This document shows positions 37,646 through 48,055 of a stretch of DNA of 64,000 nt, piece by piece. How positions within the stretch are numbered: position 1 is the first letter of the stretch; the number at the start of each line of letters is the position of its first letter. The notes beneath the pieces were generated by a model that was not told the origin of the DNA, searched no databases, and saw nothing but the letters and a program-made list of their open reading frames with translations. The stretch is taken from NCBI GenBank assembly GCA_031417395.1, contig JANOVM010000052.1:68330-132329 (forward strand). The letters run 5' to 3'. Position numbers and translations under genes: made by a program. Source of the stretch: JADKIH01 sp031417395 (GTDB lineage Bacteria > Bacteroidota > Bacteroidia > AKYH767-A > 2013-40CM-41-45).

Positions 37646-40075
37646 TTATTTTAATCCTTTCCTTTTATCTTGTTTACTATATGAAGGATTCTCCCCTTCT
37701 TGGGACATTTTGTTTAAAAATTCTTTTAATTTGCTATTGCTGAAATTATTATCTGCATTTACTTTATTTTGGAAATTCGAATAAGTTTTCGACTTATTGC
37801 CACTGCCAGAACCATCTAACGCCCAAAAATCCAAACATAACTGAATACTGTTTTTGAGTTTTTGATTAATACCATTTGTTTTGTATGCTATCAGTTTTGC
37901 CTCGTCCAACTCGCTGCCTTTTATGTATTGGATAATTTCTGAAGTTTTATCGGTTGCAGAAGGCATTTGTTCGGCCGGATTGGTTTGTTTTTTCGGCAGT
38001 TCATTTTTTTCAGACGTTTCTTTTTTCCGTTTTGGTTTCTTTTCTTCCATTATCGGTTCTTGCGGTGCTTCCTCTTTTACAGGTTCCATTGATTTTAGAA
38101 TTGAATCAATTTCTTTTGCAATTTGCGATAAAGTAAGAGTAGAAACATTACCGAGCAGAGTGCCCACTTCTGTGTATTTTGTGCTGTCGATTTTTTCAAT
38201 GGCAGCTCGGAAAGATAATTGCCCATCAGAATAATGCTGATCTCGCAATTCTGCAATGTTTTGATTGTTAATCAATTTCCTTTTTTTAATTGCTCTGTCA
38301 ATGCTTTCATCCGCAGGCTTCCACACGTTTTTCCATTTTTTAGAATCGACAATTTCATCGCCACCAAACATTCCGCCGCCTGATTTTGTAATAAAATCCT
38401 GTTCTTGATTTTCCCAAATTGTTTTGTAAGCATTCAATTTATCAAGCATCAAAGAATCTCCTTCGACATACATTTTAATAATAAAATTGTTGAGCGTGTC
38501 TTTCTTTTGTTGTTTATCATTACCCGAGAAATGATACAACGCCAAAATAACAAAGCCGAAAACTAATGCACTAACTATTAATGTTGCAATACCAGCTGGT
38601 TTAGCTAAAAATGTAATTAGTTTTTCGGCAAATGATTTTGGGTTTCCGTTATTTTGTAGTGTGCTTGGATAGTTCGGCGATTTATTATCCCGCGAATGTT
38701 GTTTATTGTCTTTTTTAAGTTCAAAATCGATAGTGCTACTGCCGTTCCTCGGGCTATAGGACTTAGCTTCTGAGCGCAAAAAACCTTCCTTTTCAACAGT
38801 TATTTTATAAGTTTCGCCAATTTCTTTATCTGTGAAAACAATGTGGTCTGTTTGACTATTACACTTTCCATTACTTACCCATACTTTGAAATTACCTATA
38901 TAATTTCTCTCACCTTCGGCTTCCTTTACTATAATATTTAAAACTTTTTTCTCTATCAACTCTAAAGGTAGAGGGGCCTCCTTATAATCTCTGGGCGTTA
39001 TTTTTCTTTCACCATAAAACTTATCATTTATGCGCGCCAAGATTTTATGTTCTCTGCCAATATCTTCGCCAGAAAAGGTAATTTTTAAATCAGATTGCCA
39101 TGGTTGATTATCAACACTAATTTCGGCGCCAGTAACTTTTACACCGTCTTTTTTTCTTATTACATCAAAAGTGATAGTTTTTGTTTCGGGGTTAGGCAGA
39201 AAAGCATCGTACTTAATTCTTATGTTACTTCCATTTATTTCCAAATATTTGTGAATATCAGAAGCAGGATTTGAAATACTGCCAATTGCTACGATTGGCT
39301 TGTGGTAATCTTTTGAGTATTTGATTTCTATTTGCCATTTTGAACGAATTTGATTTTCTCCCCTTTTATCTGAACGTGATTTGCCATTGGCATTAACCTT
39401 TATGTTGCTGTTAAAATTATTCAGATAGTAATATTCGTTATTCAGATCAGGATTTACTTCAACGCCAGAATTTTTCAAAATATTAAGCGGATTCGTATTG
39501 CCTTGAAAATTGAAGTCGATAAATAAAATTTGCTTATAGTCGCGGTATTCTTCTTGAAACGGCTTATCAAAATGTTCTATGAGCTCATTGTCGGATTTAT
39601 AATAATGGAAGGCAGGTTTTTGCTCGCCTTTTGTAACATTATCATTATTGGAAAAATGTGCTAGTAATTTTATATCATAACTATTTGCTAACTCGGTGAA
39701 TAATTGCCAGTCGTAACCATTTTTGGGTTCGACTATATTATTGTCAAGCATATAATTGCTACGATAAGTAGTGATAAGCTCATCCAACAGAAGTTTTATA
39801 TCTTGACCCGATAATTTTTTAGAATTTGGAATAAAAATACATATACCAATTTCGCCTATATGTGTCCGATCTTTATCGTACCCTATTACATATTTTGTAA
39901 AAATACAACCTTCTTTTTCAAAAGCAAGTGTATAAAAACACTTGCCATAATTGACGTAATCATCATTAGCACTTTCTGACTGAACATCATTTGCATAATA
40001 ATAAAACTCATCTGGAGTTGGTTTAGGATATAAAACATTATATCCGTGTTGTCTTCCGTGAACTAATATTTTCAC
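37646..40075 (-). CDS. Large membrane-tethered protein with N-terminal GTPase-associated-like domain (island gene 6)
   Basis: 809 residues. The N-terminal ~260 residues are soluble (HGRQHGYNVLYPKPTPDEFYY; GEIGICIFIPNSKKLSGQDI) and remind me of the N-terminal domains of proteins encoded beside conflict-system GTPases (GAP1-N type), though the match is weak. Next come two beta-sandwich modules of the PEGA/CarboxypepD-reg kind (about 290-460; VTVEKEGFL-like ITVEKEGFLRSEAKSYSP), one membrane helix (ATLIVSALVFGFVILALYHF, about 510-530) and a charged helical C-terminal domain, probably in the periplasm, with a lysine-rich EKKPKRKKE stretch. It would connect cytoplasmic GTPases to the periplasm. Confidence 0.6.
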   Translation of the reverse strand: MKILVHGRQHGYNVLYPKPTPDEFYYYANDVQSESANDDYVNYGKCFYTLAFEKEGCIFTKYVIGYDKDRTHIGEIGICIFIPNSKKLSGQDIKLLLDELITTYRSNYMLDNNIVEPKNGYDWQLFTELANSYDIKLLAHFSNNDNVTKGEQKPAFHYYKSDNELIEHFDKPFQEEYRDYKQILFIDFNFQGNTNPLNILKNSGVEVNPDLNNEYYYLNNFNSNIKVNANGKSRSDKRGENQIRSKWQIEIKYSKDYHKPIVAIGSISNPASDIHKYLEINGSNIRIKYDAFLPNPETKTITFDVIRKKDGVKVTGAEISVDNQPWQSDLKITFSGEDIGREHKILARINDKFYGERKITPRDYKEAPLPLELIEKKVLNIIVKEAEGERNYIGNFKVWVSNGKCNSQTDHIVFTDKEIGETYKITVEKEGFLRSEAKSYSPRNGSSTIDFELKKDNKQHSRDNKSPNYPSTLQNNGNPKSFAEKLITFLAKPAGIATLIVSALVFGFVILALYHFSGNDKQQKKDTLNNFIIKMYVEGDSLMLDKLNAYKTIWENQEQDFITKSGGGMFGGDEIVDSKKWKNVWKPADESIDRAIKKRKLINNQNIAELRDQHYSDGQLSFRAAIEKIDSTKYTEVGTLLGNVSTLTLSQIAKEIDSILKSMEPVKEEAPQEPIMEEKKPKRKKETSEKNELPKKQTNPAEQMPSATDKTSEIIQYIKGSELDEAKLIAYKTNGINQKLKNSIQLCLDFWALDGSGSGNKSKTYSNFQNKVNADNNFSNSKLKEFLNKMSQEGENPSYSKQDKRKGLK

Positions 40076-40080
40076 CTTTT

Positions 40081-41343
40081 TTATCTGTTAAAAGCATCTA
40101 AAATACTTTGTCTTTTCGGAGCAATCCTACGCAATAGAATGTCAATGATATTACGTGAGGTTTCGGGGTCGAACTCACATAACTGCTGAAAGTAAACATT
40201 TCCCAAAGTAAATGGTGTGCCCAGAATACGCCCTGCATTAATGCTGTTAACTTCACATTTGGTGCGCAACGAATTTACAAATGCTGAATAATTAGCATTA
40301 TTCAAATGTTCTTTAACTTCATCTACTCTTCCATTTTTTTCAACTCCTGTTCTATCACTTTTTGTGAGAACAATATATATAGCGTCAGTAGTTCGGTTGA
40401 AAAAATTATTATCCCTATCGTTGAAAAATGTAGAAGCAGCATTCAGATAATCGCTTTGTTTGTATCCATCTTTATCGGGTTCATTTTTTTTATCATAATC
40501 CACCAAAAAAAAGTGTATTTTTCGATTCCCGCTATTCAAAAACCGAATCAATGAATTAAATGTTTCTTCTTGGCCAGCAGTTTCAAATTCTTTGTCTGCA
40601 GATTTTCGTAAGAAACATTGAAAAATTTCCCCGCTTAATTCAATCAGCGAAACAGAACGAGAAGATTTTTCATTTGGTTTTTTCAATACAAACGGCAGAT
40701 ATTGCGTTGTCTCATTTGGAGTTGGACCGGGTATTAATGAAATTGGGTTTGAAAAGATATTTTTCAATTTTAACATATAATTATATCCAGGACCTGTGGC
40801 TATCTCCAAGTAACCCATTCTTTCGGCCTCACTCAAAATAGCAGCTAAAGCAGAGGTTTTTCCAGAACTCTTAATACCCCAAAAATATACTTCGGTGTAA
40901 CCATCTGGAATAGATTGTGGCGACTTTCCAAGTTCCAATTGTGGCTGAGATTTTTTCTCCAAGATAAAGGTTATAACATTATTTGGAACACCAGCATTTT
41001 GCAAATCCTTACTGGTAATAGTCTTATTATCCAAGTATTTATTTATCGCGGAGAGTGGAAATGAATTAGGGTCTTTACGTATTTCCTCAAGGATAATTTT
41101 TTTTTCATCACTTTTAGCATTGTGTTCCTGTTCCTCGTCCTTGGCTTTGGCGTGATCTGCTTGTGCCTTTATTTGTTCTTGTTCATGTGCCTTTAGCAAT
41201 TTTAATATGACATCACATTTTGATTTGTCTAACTCCTCAGTATCTTTGAGTTCTTGAAGAGTTACAATTCCCTGTTTGATCGCCTCAAAAAGTTGTTGAC
41301 CGGATAAGTCGTCCATATGATCAAAAAAATAATTTCTGTCCAT
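40081..41343 (-). CDS. GTPase-like P-loop protein (island gene 5)
   Basis: 420 residues, soluble. N-terminal ~140 residues are helical small domains and a charged linker. A P-loop domain follows, with Walker A GIKSSGKT (residues 156-163), a strand carrying LIELSGE in the G3 position (E instead of the usual DxxG aspartate), and TKSD near residue 328 in the place of the guanine-specific NKxD. This arrangement fits the double-GTPase/TRAFAC-like families found in GTPase-centred conflict gene clusters. It is the second predicted GTPase of the operon. It overlaps nothing: 5 bp to the next gene and 19 bp from the membrane protein upstream. Confidence 0.7.
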   Translation of the reverse strand: MDRNYFFDHMDDLSGQQLFEAIKQGIVTLQELKDTEELDKSKCDVILKLLKAHEQEQIKAQADHAKAKDEEQEHNAKSDEKKIILEEIRKDPNSFPLSAINKYLDNKTITSKDLQNAGVPNNVITFILEKKSQPQLELGKSPQSIPDGYTEVYFWGIKSSGKTSALAAILSEAERMGYLEIATGPGYNYMLKLKNIFSNPISLIPGPTPNETTQYLPFVLKKPNEKSSRSVSLIELSGEIFQCFLRKSADKEFETAGQEETFNSLIRFLNSGNRKIHFFLVDYDKKNEPDKDGYKQSDYLNAASTFFNDRDNNFFNRTTDAIYIVLTKSDRTGVEKNGRVDEVKEHLNNANYSAFVNSLRTKCEVNSINAGRILGTPFTLGNVYFQQLCEFDPETSRNIIDILLRRIAPKRQSILDAFNR

Positions 41344-41362
41344 TGTATTTTTTTAAAAAGAT

Positions 41363-42331
41363 TTATAATATTACTTCATAAGGTTTTGTTGTAAATGCTC
41401 CCTCTGCACGTGTGTTTCGTTTTGTTACATACCACGAGAACAACATTAGCACATACGCCAACACTGAAAATCCAATGGCAAGTTCTGTCGGATTTTCTAC
41501 TATTGTAAAGTTGCTTTTTACCTCATCAAATGATTGGGCGTATTCAAAATCGGTGGCTTCTTCGCCAAATTCATGAACTTGCGATAGCCTAACCAAATTA
41601 TCGAGCCACTGGTTTGAGTTTTTCTCAATATCATTCACAACACCCACAATTCCAATGCGTTTCCACCTTCTTGTTATGCTATTTGCTTCATGCAGCCAGT
41701 TGGCAGCAACTTCTTTTATACCTTTTTGAGCAATTGAGTCACTGTAATTGGTTGGAAACAAGTCGGCATGAACAGTAAACATTTTGGTATCAATCTGTGA
41801 ATCATCGGAAACACCGCTTGAACCACTAAAACCATAATTGGTATAATCAGGTGGATTTATATTTTTTAAGGTTGCCACGCGTTGTAGATTGTGCTTGTAA
41901 AGATTTTCGCGTTTAGCCGCATAACTTTCGTACTCCGTAAACATATTTTCAGCCTTCCTAATGCTTTTTTGCAGTTTGTCAATAATCTCTGACTTACGAG
42001 CCTCTACCGTAAAAAAGTGTGGAAACGGAGTTGTCTTCGTTGCAAAAAATACGGCAAATAGCGTAAACAACACAAGCAATACCCTCTCCCATACACGGCA
42101 GGTTTTGAAATTGCGGCTTGTGCGTTTGAGAAGTTTTGCCCCATAGGCCGTGCTGAAAAATAACGCAGAGATACATACTGAAATAACTACGCAGCCAGTT
42201 ATATGAGACATCCCCCATACTTTTTCATTGCCGATATTCAAAAAATTTGCACCTAAAAAGCACACAAAGCCAAAAGCGAGGGATGCTAAGGCAGTAAGCA
42301 CATCGGCTAAAGAAAATTTACTTTGATTCAT
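41363..42331 (-). CDS. Multi-pass membrane protein (island gene 4)
   Basis: 322 residues, no family recognised. Three hydrophobic helices occupy the first ~105 residues (LTALASLAFGFVCFLGANFL; HITGCVVISVCISALFF; WERVLLVLFTLFAVFFATK), and one more lies near the C-terminus (AIGFSVLAYVLMLFSWYVT). Between them is a ~170-residue soluble helical region that should face one side of the membrane (periplasm by the positive-inside rule, given the basic KRTSRNFK loop). This is likely the membrane platform for the protease and GTPases encoded next to it. Confidence 0.65.
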   Translation of the reverse strand: MNQSKFSLADVLTALASLAFGFVCFLGANFLNIGNEKVWGMSHITGCVVISVCISALFFSTAYGAKLLKRTSRNFKTCRVWERVLLVLFTLFAVFFATKTTPFPHFFTVEARKSEIIDKLQKSIRKAENMFTEYESYAAKRENLYKHNLQRVATLKNINPPDYTNYGFSGSSGVSDDSQIDTKMFTVHADLFPTNYSDSIAQKGIKEVAANWLHEANSITRRWKRIGIVGVVNDIEKNSNQWLDNLVRLSQVHEFGEEATDFEYAQSFDEVKSNFTIVENPTELAIGFSVLAYVLMLFSWYVTKRNTRAEGAFTTKPYEVIL

Positions 42332-42362
42332 TAATAACTTATTTTAATTATTACTCAATAAT

Positions 42363-45221
42363 TTATCTACTGCTTCTAATTCTTCTTAGTTCGTCATTCA
42401 CTCTGTCTAACTTCAGCTGCAATTGGTCACGTTCCTGCTCTAATTGTGTACGGCGGTTGTCATCAGGTGGTGTGTTAGGATTATTTGGATTGGCATTTGG
42501 CGGATTTTGAATGCTGCTTGGATTTCCCAGAGTAAAAGTACAAATATGAATAGTTTCTTTTTCGTTATTGATAGTCCCTCTGTATTCATCCGTTTTATCG
42601 CTGTGCTTAACGGTAATCTTATATGGATTTGTAGACGTATTTTCGTGTTGTTTAGAATACAGTAAATAAACATTGTAAGTGCCGTTAGGTGCTCCATTTA
42701 AATGCCAATAAATATTCTCGATTGGCGTTTTACTCTCAGGATATTCCACATTCATATCAATTTGGAGTTGTCCGCCGCTTGATACGCGGGGGTTTTTGAA
42801 CCAAACATATTCGTTGTAAGGGTCGGTAACAATCAAATCCAAATCGTTATAATTGTTCCAACTCAAAAGAACTTGCACATCGCCGGTATCGGGTTCGGGA
42901 GTACAATCAACTGACTCGCCCGATTTTACTTTTTGCAATGCTTTGTCTATCTGCACAAGCTTTCCGATATTACCAAGTGTTTCTACTCCTGTGCCTTGCA
43001 AAATGCAAAGAATTTGTTTGTTAGTAAGATTGTTGTTCAAACTTTTCATCAGAGCAACAGCACCGGTAATAATTGGTGCAGCCATACTTGTGCCGTCCAT
43101 GGTTTGATAGCCATCTTTGCCAACTGAAGAGTAAATACCCACTCCGGGAGCCGAAATATCGGAAAATTGTCCATAGTTGCTGAAATCGGCTTTGTTGTAA
43201 GCGCGGTTATTTTTATCAACTGCAGAAACGGTAATAAAAAGTTCCGGGCGTTGTATAGCATCAATTCCAGCCAAAACATTGTCGTTTCCAGCTGCAATAA
43301 CTATTGAAGCATTATGACTTGCCGCAATTCGCATAACGTGTCTCCACAAACGTTCTTCTTCTTTGAAATGATTGTTAATCATATCCTTTTGTAATGCTTC
43401 GTTATACTGGGCAAGTCCTGTAAACATACTGCCAAGCGAAACATTGATTACATCGGCACCTTGATAAAGAGCGTAAAGAATGCCATCCAACACCGAGGTA
43501 GTAGTCATTTGCTCCCGCTCGTTTGCCACTTGAACGGGCATGAATTTACAATTCGGAGCAATACCGCAAATCCCTATTCCGTTGTCGGCAAAAGCGAGAG
43601 CTGTTCCTGCAACATGTGTCCCATGGTCAACTTGTTGCGGAAAAATCTCATCAGAATGTTTCCAAACATTATAGGGTTGTACCACCTTGCTTTTCAGTTC
43701 AAGATGTTGAAGGCTGAAGCCGTTATCAACAATTGCCACCGTAATTTTTTCGGAACCACGAGTAATGTCCCACGCTTGCGGTGCGCGAATCGCTTTTAAG
43801 TACCACGATTTTTCGCTGTCTGAAAAGGCAGGGTCGTTGGGAATATATGCCCCTTCAAAAAGTGCTTCGTCGAAGACAAAAAGTTCGTATTGGGGGGTAA
43901 AAGCAGGTGGAATTTCTTGTTTCAGTTTCTCGCGTTCTTCCTTTGGAATTTCGATTTGCATACGTTTCACAACATCATCGTAATAAATTACTTTGTATTT
44001 GTTATCGGGATATTTTGCTTTGAAATCTTTTGCCAAATCCATTATAGATTTATCTTCGTTATCCATCAGAATATTTAAGCGATTTGCAATGATCGACGGG
44101 TTTCCAGGAATAATTTCTGGATTGTCTTCGATTGGTGGTAAAACGCCCTGTTGAGGTGGCAAAACATCTTCGTAGCCCGGTGGAGTAGGTTTTGGGTCGT
44201 AAGGTTTGTAAGGGTCGTAAATACCGCCCCCTTTTCCAACATTCGGGTCTTCGTGTAGCCAGGTGCTGTCGTTGTCGCCAAGTGCTGCACCACCGCCAGT
44301 ATGGTTATTGCAACCGTTGCAGCTACGTAGCAGCCATGAAAGCAAAAGCAACAATACTAAGAACAGTAATGCCCGCAATAACCATGTCAAGCAACCTTTG
44401 CCTGTGAGCCACAGCCATAAGCGTTTCCACCAAGGGAGTTTTGGGGGCGGTAAAACAACAGGAGGGATCTGTCGATATTGTGCTGTAAACTCTTTATCGT
44501 CTGTAACTTGATAACCATTAGGGGTTTCATCCCAACCCATAAATTCGTAGCCGTTTTGCGGCTTTACTTGCGGAATTTCATCATCGCTGAGGTAGGAATT
44601 AGCATCTTTGGTAACAAAAGAATTACCGTTGAGGGTGCCTTTTTCGCCTGCGCTGAATGAAACATTAAATGGTGTTATTGGCAGTACAATTTCGGGTTCA
44701 GAAACAACTTCTTCCTGCTCTTTATCTTTTTTGGGTTTTCGCGGCGAACTTTTGCGGATTTCCGTAATATCTTTCCGCACATTTTCCCGCAACTGCATAC
44801 CCCACGCACCAAGAACAACCTTATCGTCATAGCAATACACAAAGCGGTCATCAACCGATTTAATGGCATCTGTTAAATATTCTGATTTATCTTTGTCTGT
44901 GGCTTTCAGTTCTTCAATTTTGCTGTTGTAATAAGCAAGCGTTTCTGTCTTGATATTCTGATATTTAGTTGCATCATCGCCTTGCAATTCCGACAAAATT
45001 TTCGGAGTATCATTTTTTGATTTTATTCCGTGAAATTCAATATAATTGCTGTCTTTCACAGGATATGCCAAAAAATTTCGATATTTTTCTTCAAGTTTTT
45101 CGAGCATTGAACTTGCTAATTTATAGCGGTCGAAAATTGTTTTGTCGCCAATAATTTGCAACGCTTTGAAATACTCCAAATCAGTACTGAATAAAAATTG
45201 GTAATTTATTACTGTTGCCAT
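42363..45221 (-). CDS. Membrane-tethered subtilisin-like protease with YfaP-type C-terminus (island gene 3)
   Basis: 952 residues. There is no signal peptide; a ~265-residue N-terminal part (including a Listeria-Bacteroides-type repeat, GYEFMGWDETPNGYQV) should be cytoplasmic. A single strong membrane helix follows (LLRALLFLVLLLLLSWLLRSC, about 280-300), then a proline/glycine linker and the S8 domain: Asp in VAIVDNGF (about 497), His in DHGTHVAG (about 533), Ser in GTSMAAP (about 708). A C-terminal domain with DLDLIVTDPYNEYVWF and the NIYWHLNGAPNGTYNVYLL pattern resembles DUF2135/YfaP, and a short coiled coil ends it. The catalytic triad is complete, so it should be an active serine protease outside the inner membrane. 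Confidence 0.85.
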   Translation of the reverse strand: MATVINYQFLFSTDLEYFKALQIIGDKTIFDRYKLASSMLEKLEEKYRNFLAYPVKDSNYIEFHGIKSKNDTPKILSELQGDDATKYQNIKTETLAYYNSKIEELKATDKDKSEYLTDAIKSVDDRFVYCYDDKVVLGAWGMQLRENVRKDITEIRKSSPRKPKKDKEQEEVVSEPEIVLPITPFNVSFSAGEKGTLNGNSFVTKDANSYLSDDEIPQVKPQNGYEFMGWDETPNGYQVTDDKEFTAQYRQIPPVVLPPPKLPWWKRLWLWLTGKGCLTWLLRALLFLVLLLLLSWLLRSCNGCNNHTGGGAALGDNDSTWLHEDPNVGKGGGIYDPYKPYDPKPTPPGYEDVLPPQQGVLPPIEDNPEIIPGNPSIIANRLNILMDNEDKSIMDLAKDFKAKYPDNKYKVIYYDDVVKRMQIEIPKEEREKLKQEIPPAFTPQYELFVFDEALFEGAYIPNDPAFSDSEKSWYLKAIRAPQAWDITRGSEKITVAIVDNGFSLQHLELKSKVVQPYNVWKHSDEIFPQQVDHGTHVAGTALAFADNGIGICGIAPNCKFMPVQVANEREQMTTTSVLDGILYALYQGADVINVSLGSMFTGLAQYNEALQKDMINNHFKEEERLWRHVMRIAASHNASIVIAAGNDNVLAGIDAIQRPELFITVSAVDKNNRAYNKADFSNYGQFSDISAPGVGIYSSVGKDGYQTMDGTSMAAPIITGAVALMKSLNNNLTNKQILCILQGTGVETLGNIGKLVQIDKALQKVKSGESVDCTPEPDTGDVQVLLSWNNYNDLDLIVTDPYNEYVWFKNPRVSSGGQLQIDMNVEYPESKTPIENIYWHLNGAPNGTYNVYLLYSKQHENTSTNPYKITVKHSDKTDEYRGTINNEKETIHICTFTLGNPSSIQNPPNANPNNPNTPPDDNRRTQLEQERDQLQLKLDRVNDELRRIRSSR

Positions 45222-45225
45222 AATA

Positions 45226-48051
45226 TTAGTGATTTATGGTTTTACATTCATCAATAATTTTTCCTAAATTGGCATTAGCTGTTACATCATAGTTCGGAAT
45301 ATCGCAAACGGAAACAAAGCCGACTTTCAGGCGATTGCTCCAGGCGAGATAATTACGATAACTCGGCAAGGATTTCATTTCTTCGGGTTGCGAAGTCATA
45401 ATTTCGGTTTGATTTTCAATTTTGGTAAAAAGTTCCTCAACAGAATTTTCTGTCGGGTTGGTGTTGTTATCCAAAATCAAACCCAAATTATTCTGTTCGT
45501 TCGCCAGCCGCAAATCATTGATTTCCGATTCGTCAAGATATTCAAAACCAACAGTATTGATACATTTATTCAGCAATTCAGCAGAAATATCTGCGACAAT
45601 TTCATAAGGCAAATCGGTTTTGTTATGCCCATCAACATATCGTCTAATTTTCTCGGCTATTCGTTTGGATAAGCCTAATTTTTTAAACAGTTTTTGATAC
45701 ATCTCTTTGATATTGTCCAAAGAGGAATCCTGTGCTAATATCTGTTGCACTATATGTTTGTCGTTCAAGGCAACGTATTCAAACCAGTATTCGAGCAATG
45801 CTTCTGCCAGTTGTTGAGCATTGTTTTTAATCAAATCGGAGTTGCCTTTAATAAGTTCTTCTAAATTAATTTGTTTCGCTTCGAGTTCAGCACGAAATTC
45901 CTCTTTACGTTCTTCGGTTATTTTTTCGTAACGGACACATAAACGTTCAAAATATTTTTCGGCAGTATCGTCTTCTTCAACTGGTACTTCAATGCGGTAT
46001 GTGCTGTAAATATCCATATTCACCAAGTCGCGGTGCTCGAGAGCATCAACTTTTTTACGGAAAAGTTCAAGCACTGTACTTTCATCAAGCATCAGTTCCC
46101 TCATCAGATGTCCGAAATTTTTGATTTTATCGGCAGAGAAGGCAGTTGCTAACTTGAATTGAATATCACCTGCGGTGTTTTTTGCCTTTTGCAATTCCTC
46201 ATCTTTGTCATTACTGTGGAAATGTTTAAGCAGTTCGGCAAGAATGGTTTGCGATATTATGGTGAGTTCCACCCTCATTTTTTCTATACGTGCCGGATTT
46301 ATATGATTTGCTGCAATCTTCAATTTTTCAATAATTAAATCTGTCCCGTCTTTGTTCTTTCTTGCAACTTCATCCCACGATTCCTCTGGATTGGCAAAGT
46401 GACGTTTCACAAAATCGTAATCAAGAAAAGATTTTTTCAAATCTTCTCTAAATTTTGGATAAACTTTAGGCAGTATTTCTTCCTTTTCTTCCAGAAACTC
46501 ATTAAAACCTCTGTAGATTTGACTGTTGGTCTCTGACGATTTATCAAAATCACGTAAAAGATAAATGTTTTGGAAGTTGCCGTTTGAGGTTGTCCATTCA
46601 ATTAACCAAGGATATTCACTTGTTTTAAAAATCTCATCTTCAAGCACTCTTGAAAATCGTTGATCCCATCTGTCATTCAAAGATTTAGTTTTATTGGGTG
46701 TATCTTCATTATAATTATACTCTAAATCTTTATTAAACCAAGTACTAATAACAAATAATGGAGATATTGGGGATTGGAATTTTTCTCTTTCAGCGGAGCT
46801 CTCCCCAATCATTTTACCAATCCAACTGTTTAATTTTTCAGGCATTACGCTTTGAGCCGATTGTTTTTGATTCTGACAAAAGAGTAAAGTGTTAATTCGC
46901 TCATTACTTGAATATTTATTAAATAAATAATCAACCTTTCCTCTCCTTAGTAAGACTGTTAATGATTTATCTGTAATGTTATTTTCACTTGTGTTTTCAA
47001 AACGACGAGTTCCTGGAAAATCTAATAAATCCGTATGGGTCAAAAATTGTTTCTCTGTTTTAATTGAATCAGGTAATACAAAAATAAGTTCAGCCGTCAA
47101 TGCACATAGATATGGCTTTGAAAAAGAAATTGTTTTTCTATTACTAGAAAAAAAGACCTCCGAAATTGCAGAATAATCGGTCTCCTGTCCTTCGAAATCA
47201 GAATAGATTTCGTTGAGTCGCCGTACGTCGAGAATAGTTCCTTTGTCTCTCAATACTGCATCTACTGGCAGAAACAATGTATCCGCAAAATCTAACTGCT
47301 TGGATTTTTCCACTAAATCCGAAAATAATTTCGTCAGTTGAGAATTAAAATTCCAAAACAACGAAAAAACATCTTTCCATTCATCAGGTGGAATCTTAGT
47401 AATGAAACTTGATATCTTCTCAAAGAATTTAGCATCTTTAATATTGTTATACACCAGTAATGAAAAGTTATCTATGAAATAATCCTCAATATCTAGGATA
47501 TCATCTTCAATGATTAAACTCTGACAGTCCGACCTGTTTTCATAAATAGTTTCAAATTCTTTTATTTTTGCATCTAATTCATTAAAACTTAATGTACTAC
47601 TCACATTTAAGTTATGGTAAAACGCTTCACATATTATAAGAATTAAATCTTTGGGTGAGAGCATTTTGGCTATTATCGGGTACTTCGCATTTGCAACCTT
47701 ATATTCAGTTGAAAATCGTGTAACAAGAGAAGTTGACTCCATTTCATTGCCTCTCGGATTGATTTGATTCTTAAAATCATATTCTTTTCCATTTCCGTCT
47801 GATATCTTAAACGATTTTCCTATTCCTGACAATAATGCACTTACAAGATATGATTTCCCTGCTTGACTTTCGCCGTACATTGCTGCAGCGGGATTGCCTT
47901 CAAGTGCAAATTTTTTCTTATTTAACTTGCGGCGACAATTTACCATACTGCGATACGCCTCCTTTGCTTTATTGCCTTCTAACGAGGTCTTTATCCAGGC
48001 GTTGGATTTTTCTATTATTTCGAGTTGTCTTTGTATGTCTTTTTCCATCAT
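45226..48051 (-). CDS. srfC: SrfC-like dynamin-type GTPase (island gene 2)
   Basis: About 940 residues, resembling SrfC (Virul_Fac family) of the enterobacterial srfABC operon. The P-loop AMYGESQAGKSYLVSALLSG carries Walker A GESQAGKS; DLLDFPGTRRFE supplies the G3 DxxG. After the GTPase head the protein is a long helical stalk, as in dynamin-like proteins. The frame is open to 48078, but the ATG at 48051 is preceded by an unusually good Shine-Dalgarno (AAGGAGGG), and the alternative start would overlap srfB. Salmonella srfC is transcribed under SsrB; its mechanism is not established that I know of. Soluble, no membrane helix. Confidence 0.85.
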   Translation of the reverse strand: MMEKDIQRQLEIIEKSNAWIKTSLEGNKAKEAYRSMVNCRRKLNKKKFALEGNPAAAMYGESQAGKSYLVSALLSGIGKSFKISDGNGKEYDFKNQINPRGNEMESTSLVTRFSTEYKVANAKYPIIAKMLSPKDLILIICEAFYHNLNVSSTLSFNELDAKIKEFETIYENRSDCQSLIIEDDILDIEDYFIDNFSLLVYNNIKDAKFFEKISSFITKIPPDEWKDVFSLFWNFNSQLTKLFSDLVEKSKQLDFADTLFLPVDAVLRDKGTILDVRRLNEIYSDFEGQETDYSAISEVFFSSNRKTISFSKPYLCALTAELIFVLPDSIKTEKQFLTHTDLLDFPGTRRFENTSENNITDKSLTVLLRRGKVDYLFNKYSSNERINTLLFCQNQKQSAQSVMPEKLNSWIGKMIGESSAEREKFQSPISPLFVISTWFNKDLEYNYNEDTPNKTKSLNDRWDQRFSRVLEDEIFKTSEYPWLIEWTTSNGNFQNIYLLRDFDKSSETNSQIYRGFNEFLEEKEEILPKVYPKFREDLKKSFLDYDFVKRHFANPEESWDEVARKNKDGTDLIIEKLKIAANHINPARIEKMRVELTIISQTILAELLKHFHSNDKDEELQKAKNTAGDIQFKLATAFSADKIKNFGHLMRELMLDESTVLELFRKKVDALEHRDLVNMDIYSTYRIEVPVEEDDTAEKYFERLCVRYEKITEERKEEFRAELEAKQINLEELIKGNSDLIKNNAQQLAEALLEYWFEYVALNDKHIVQQILAQDSSLDNIKEMYQKLFKKLGLSKRIAEKIRRYVDGHNKTDLPYEIVADISAELLNKCINTVGFEYLDESEINDLRLANEQNNLGLILDNNTNPTENSVEELFTKIENQTEIMTSQPEEMKSLPSYRNYLAWSNRLKVGFVSVCDIPNYDVTANANLGKIIDECKTINH

Positions 48052-48055
48052 TGCA

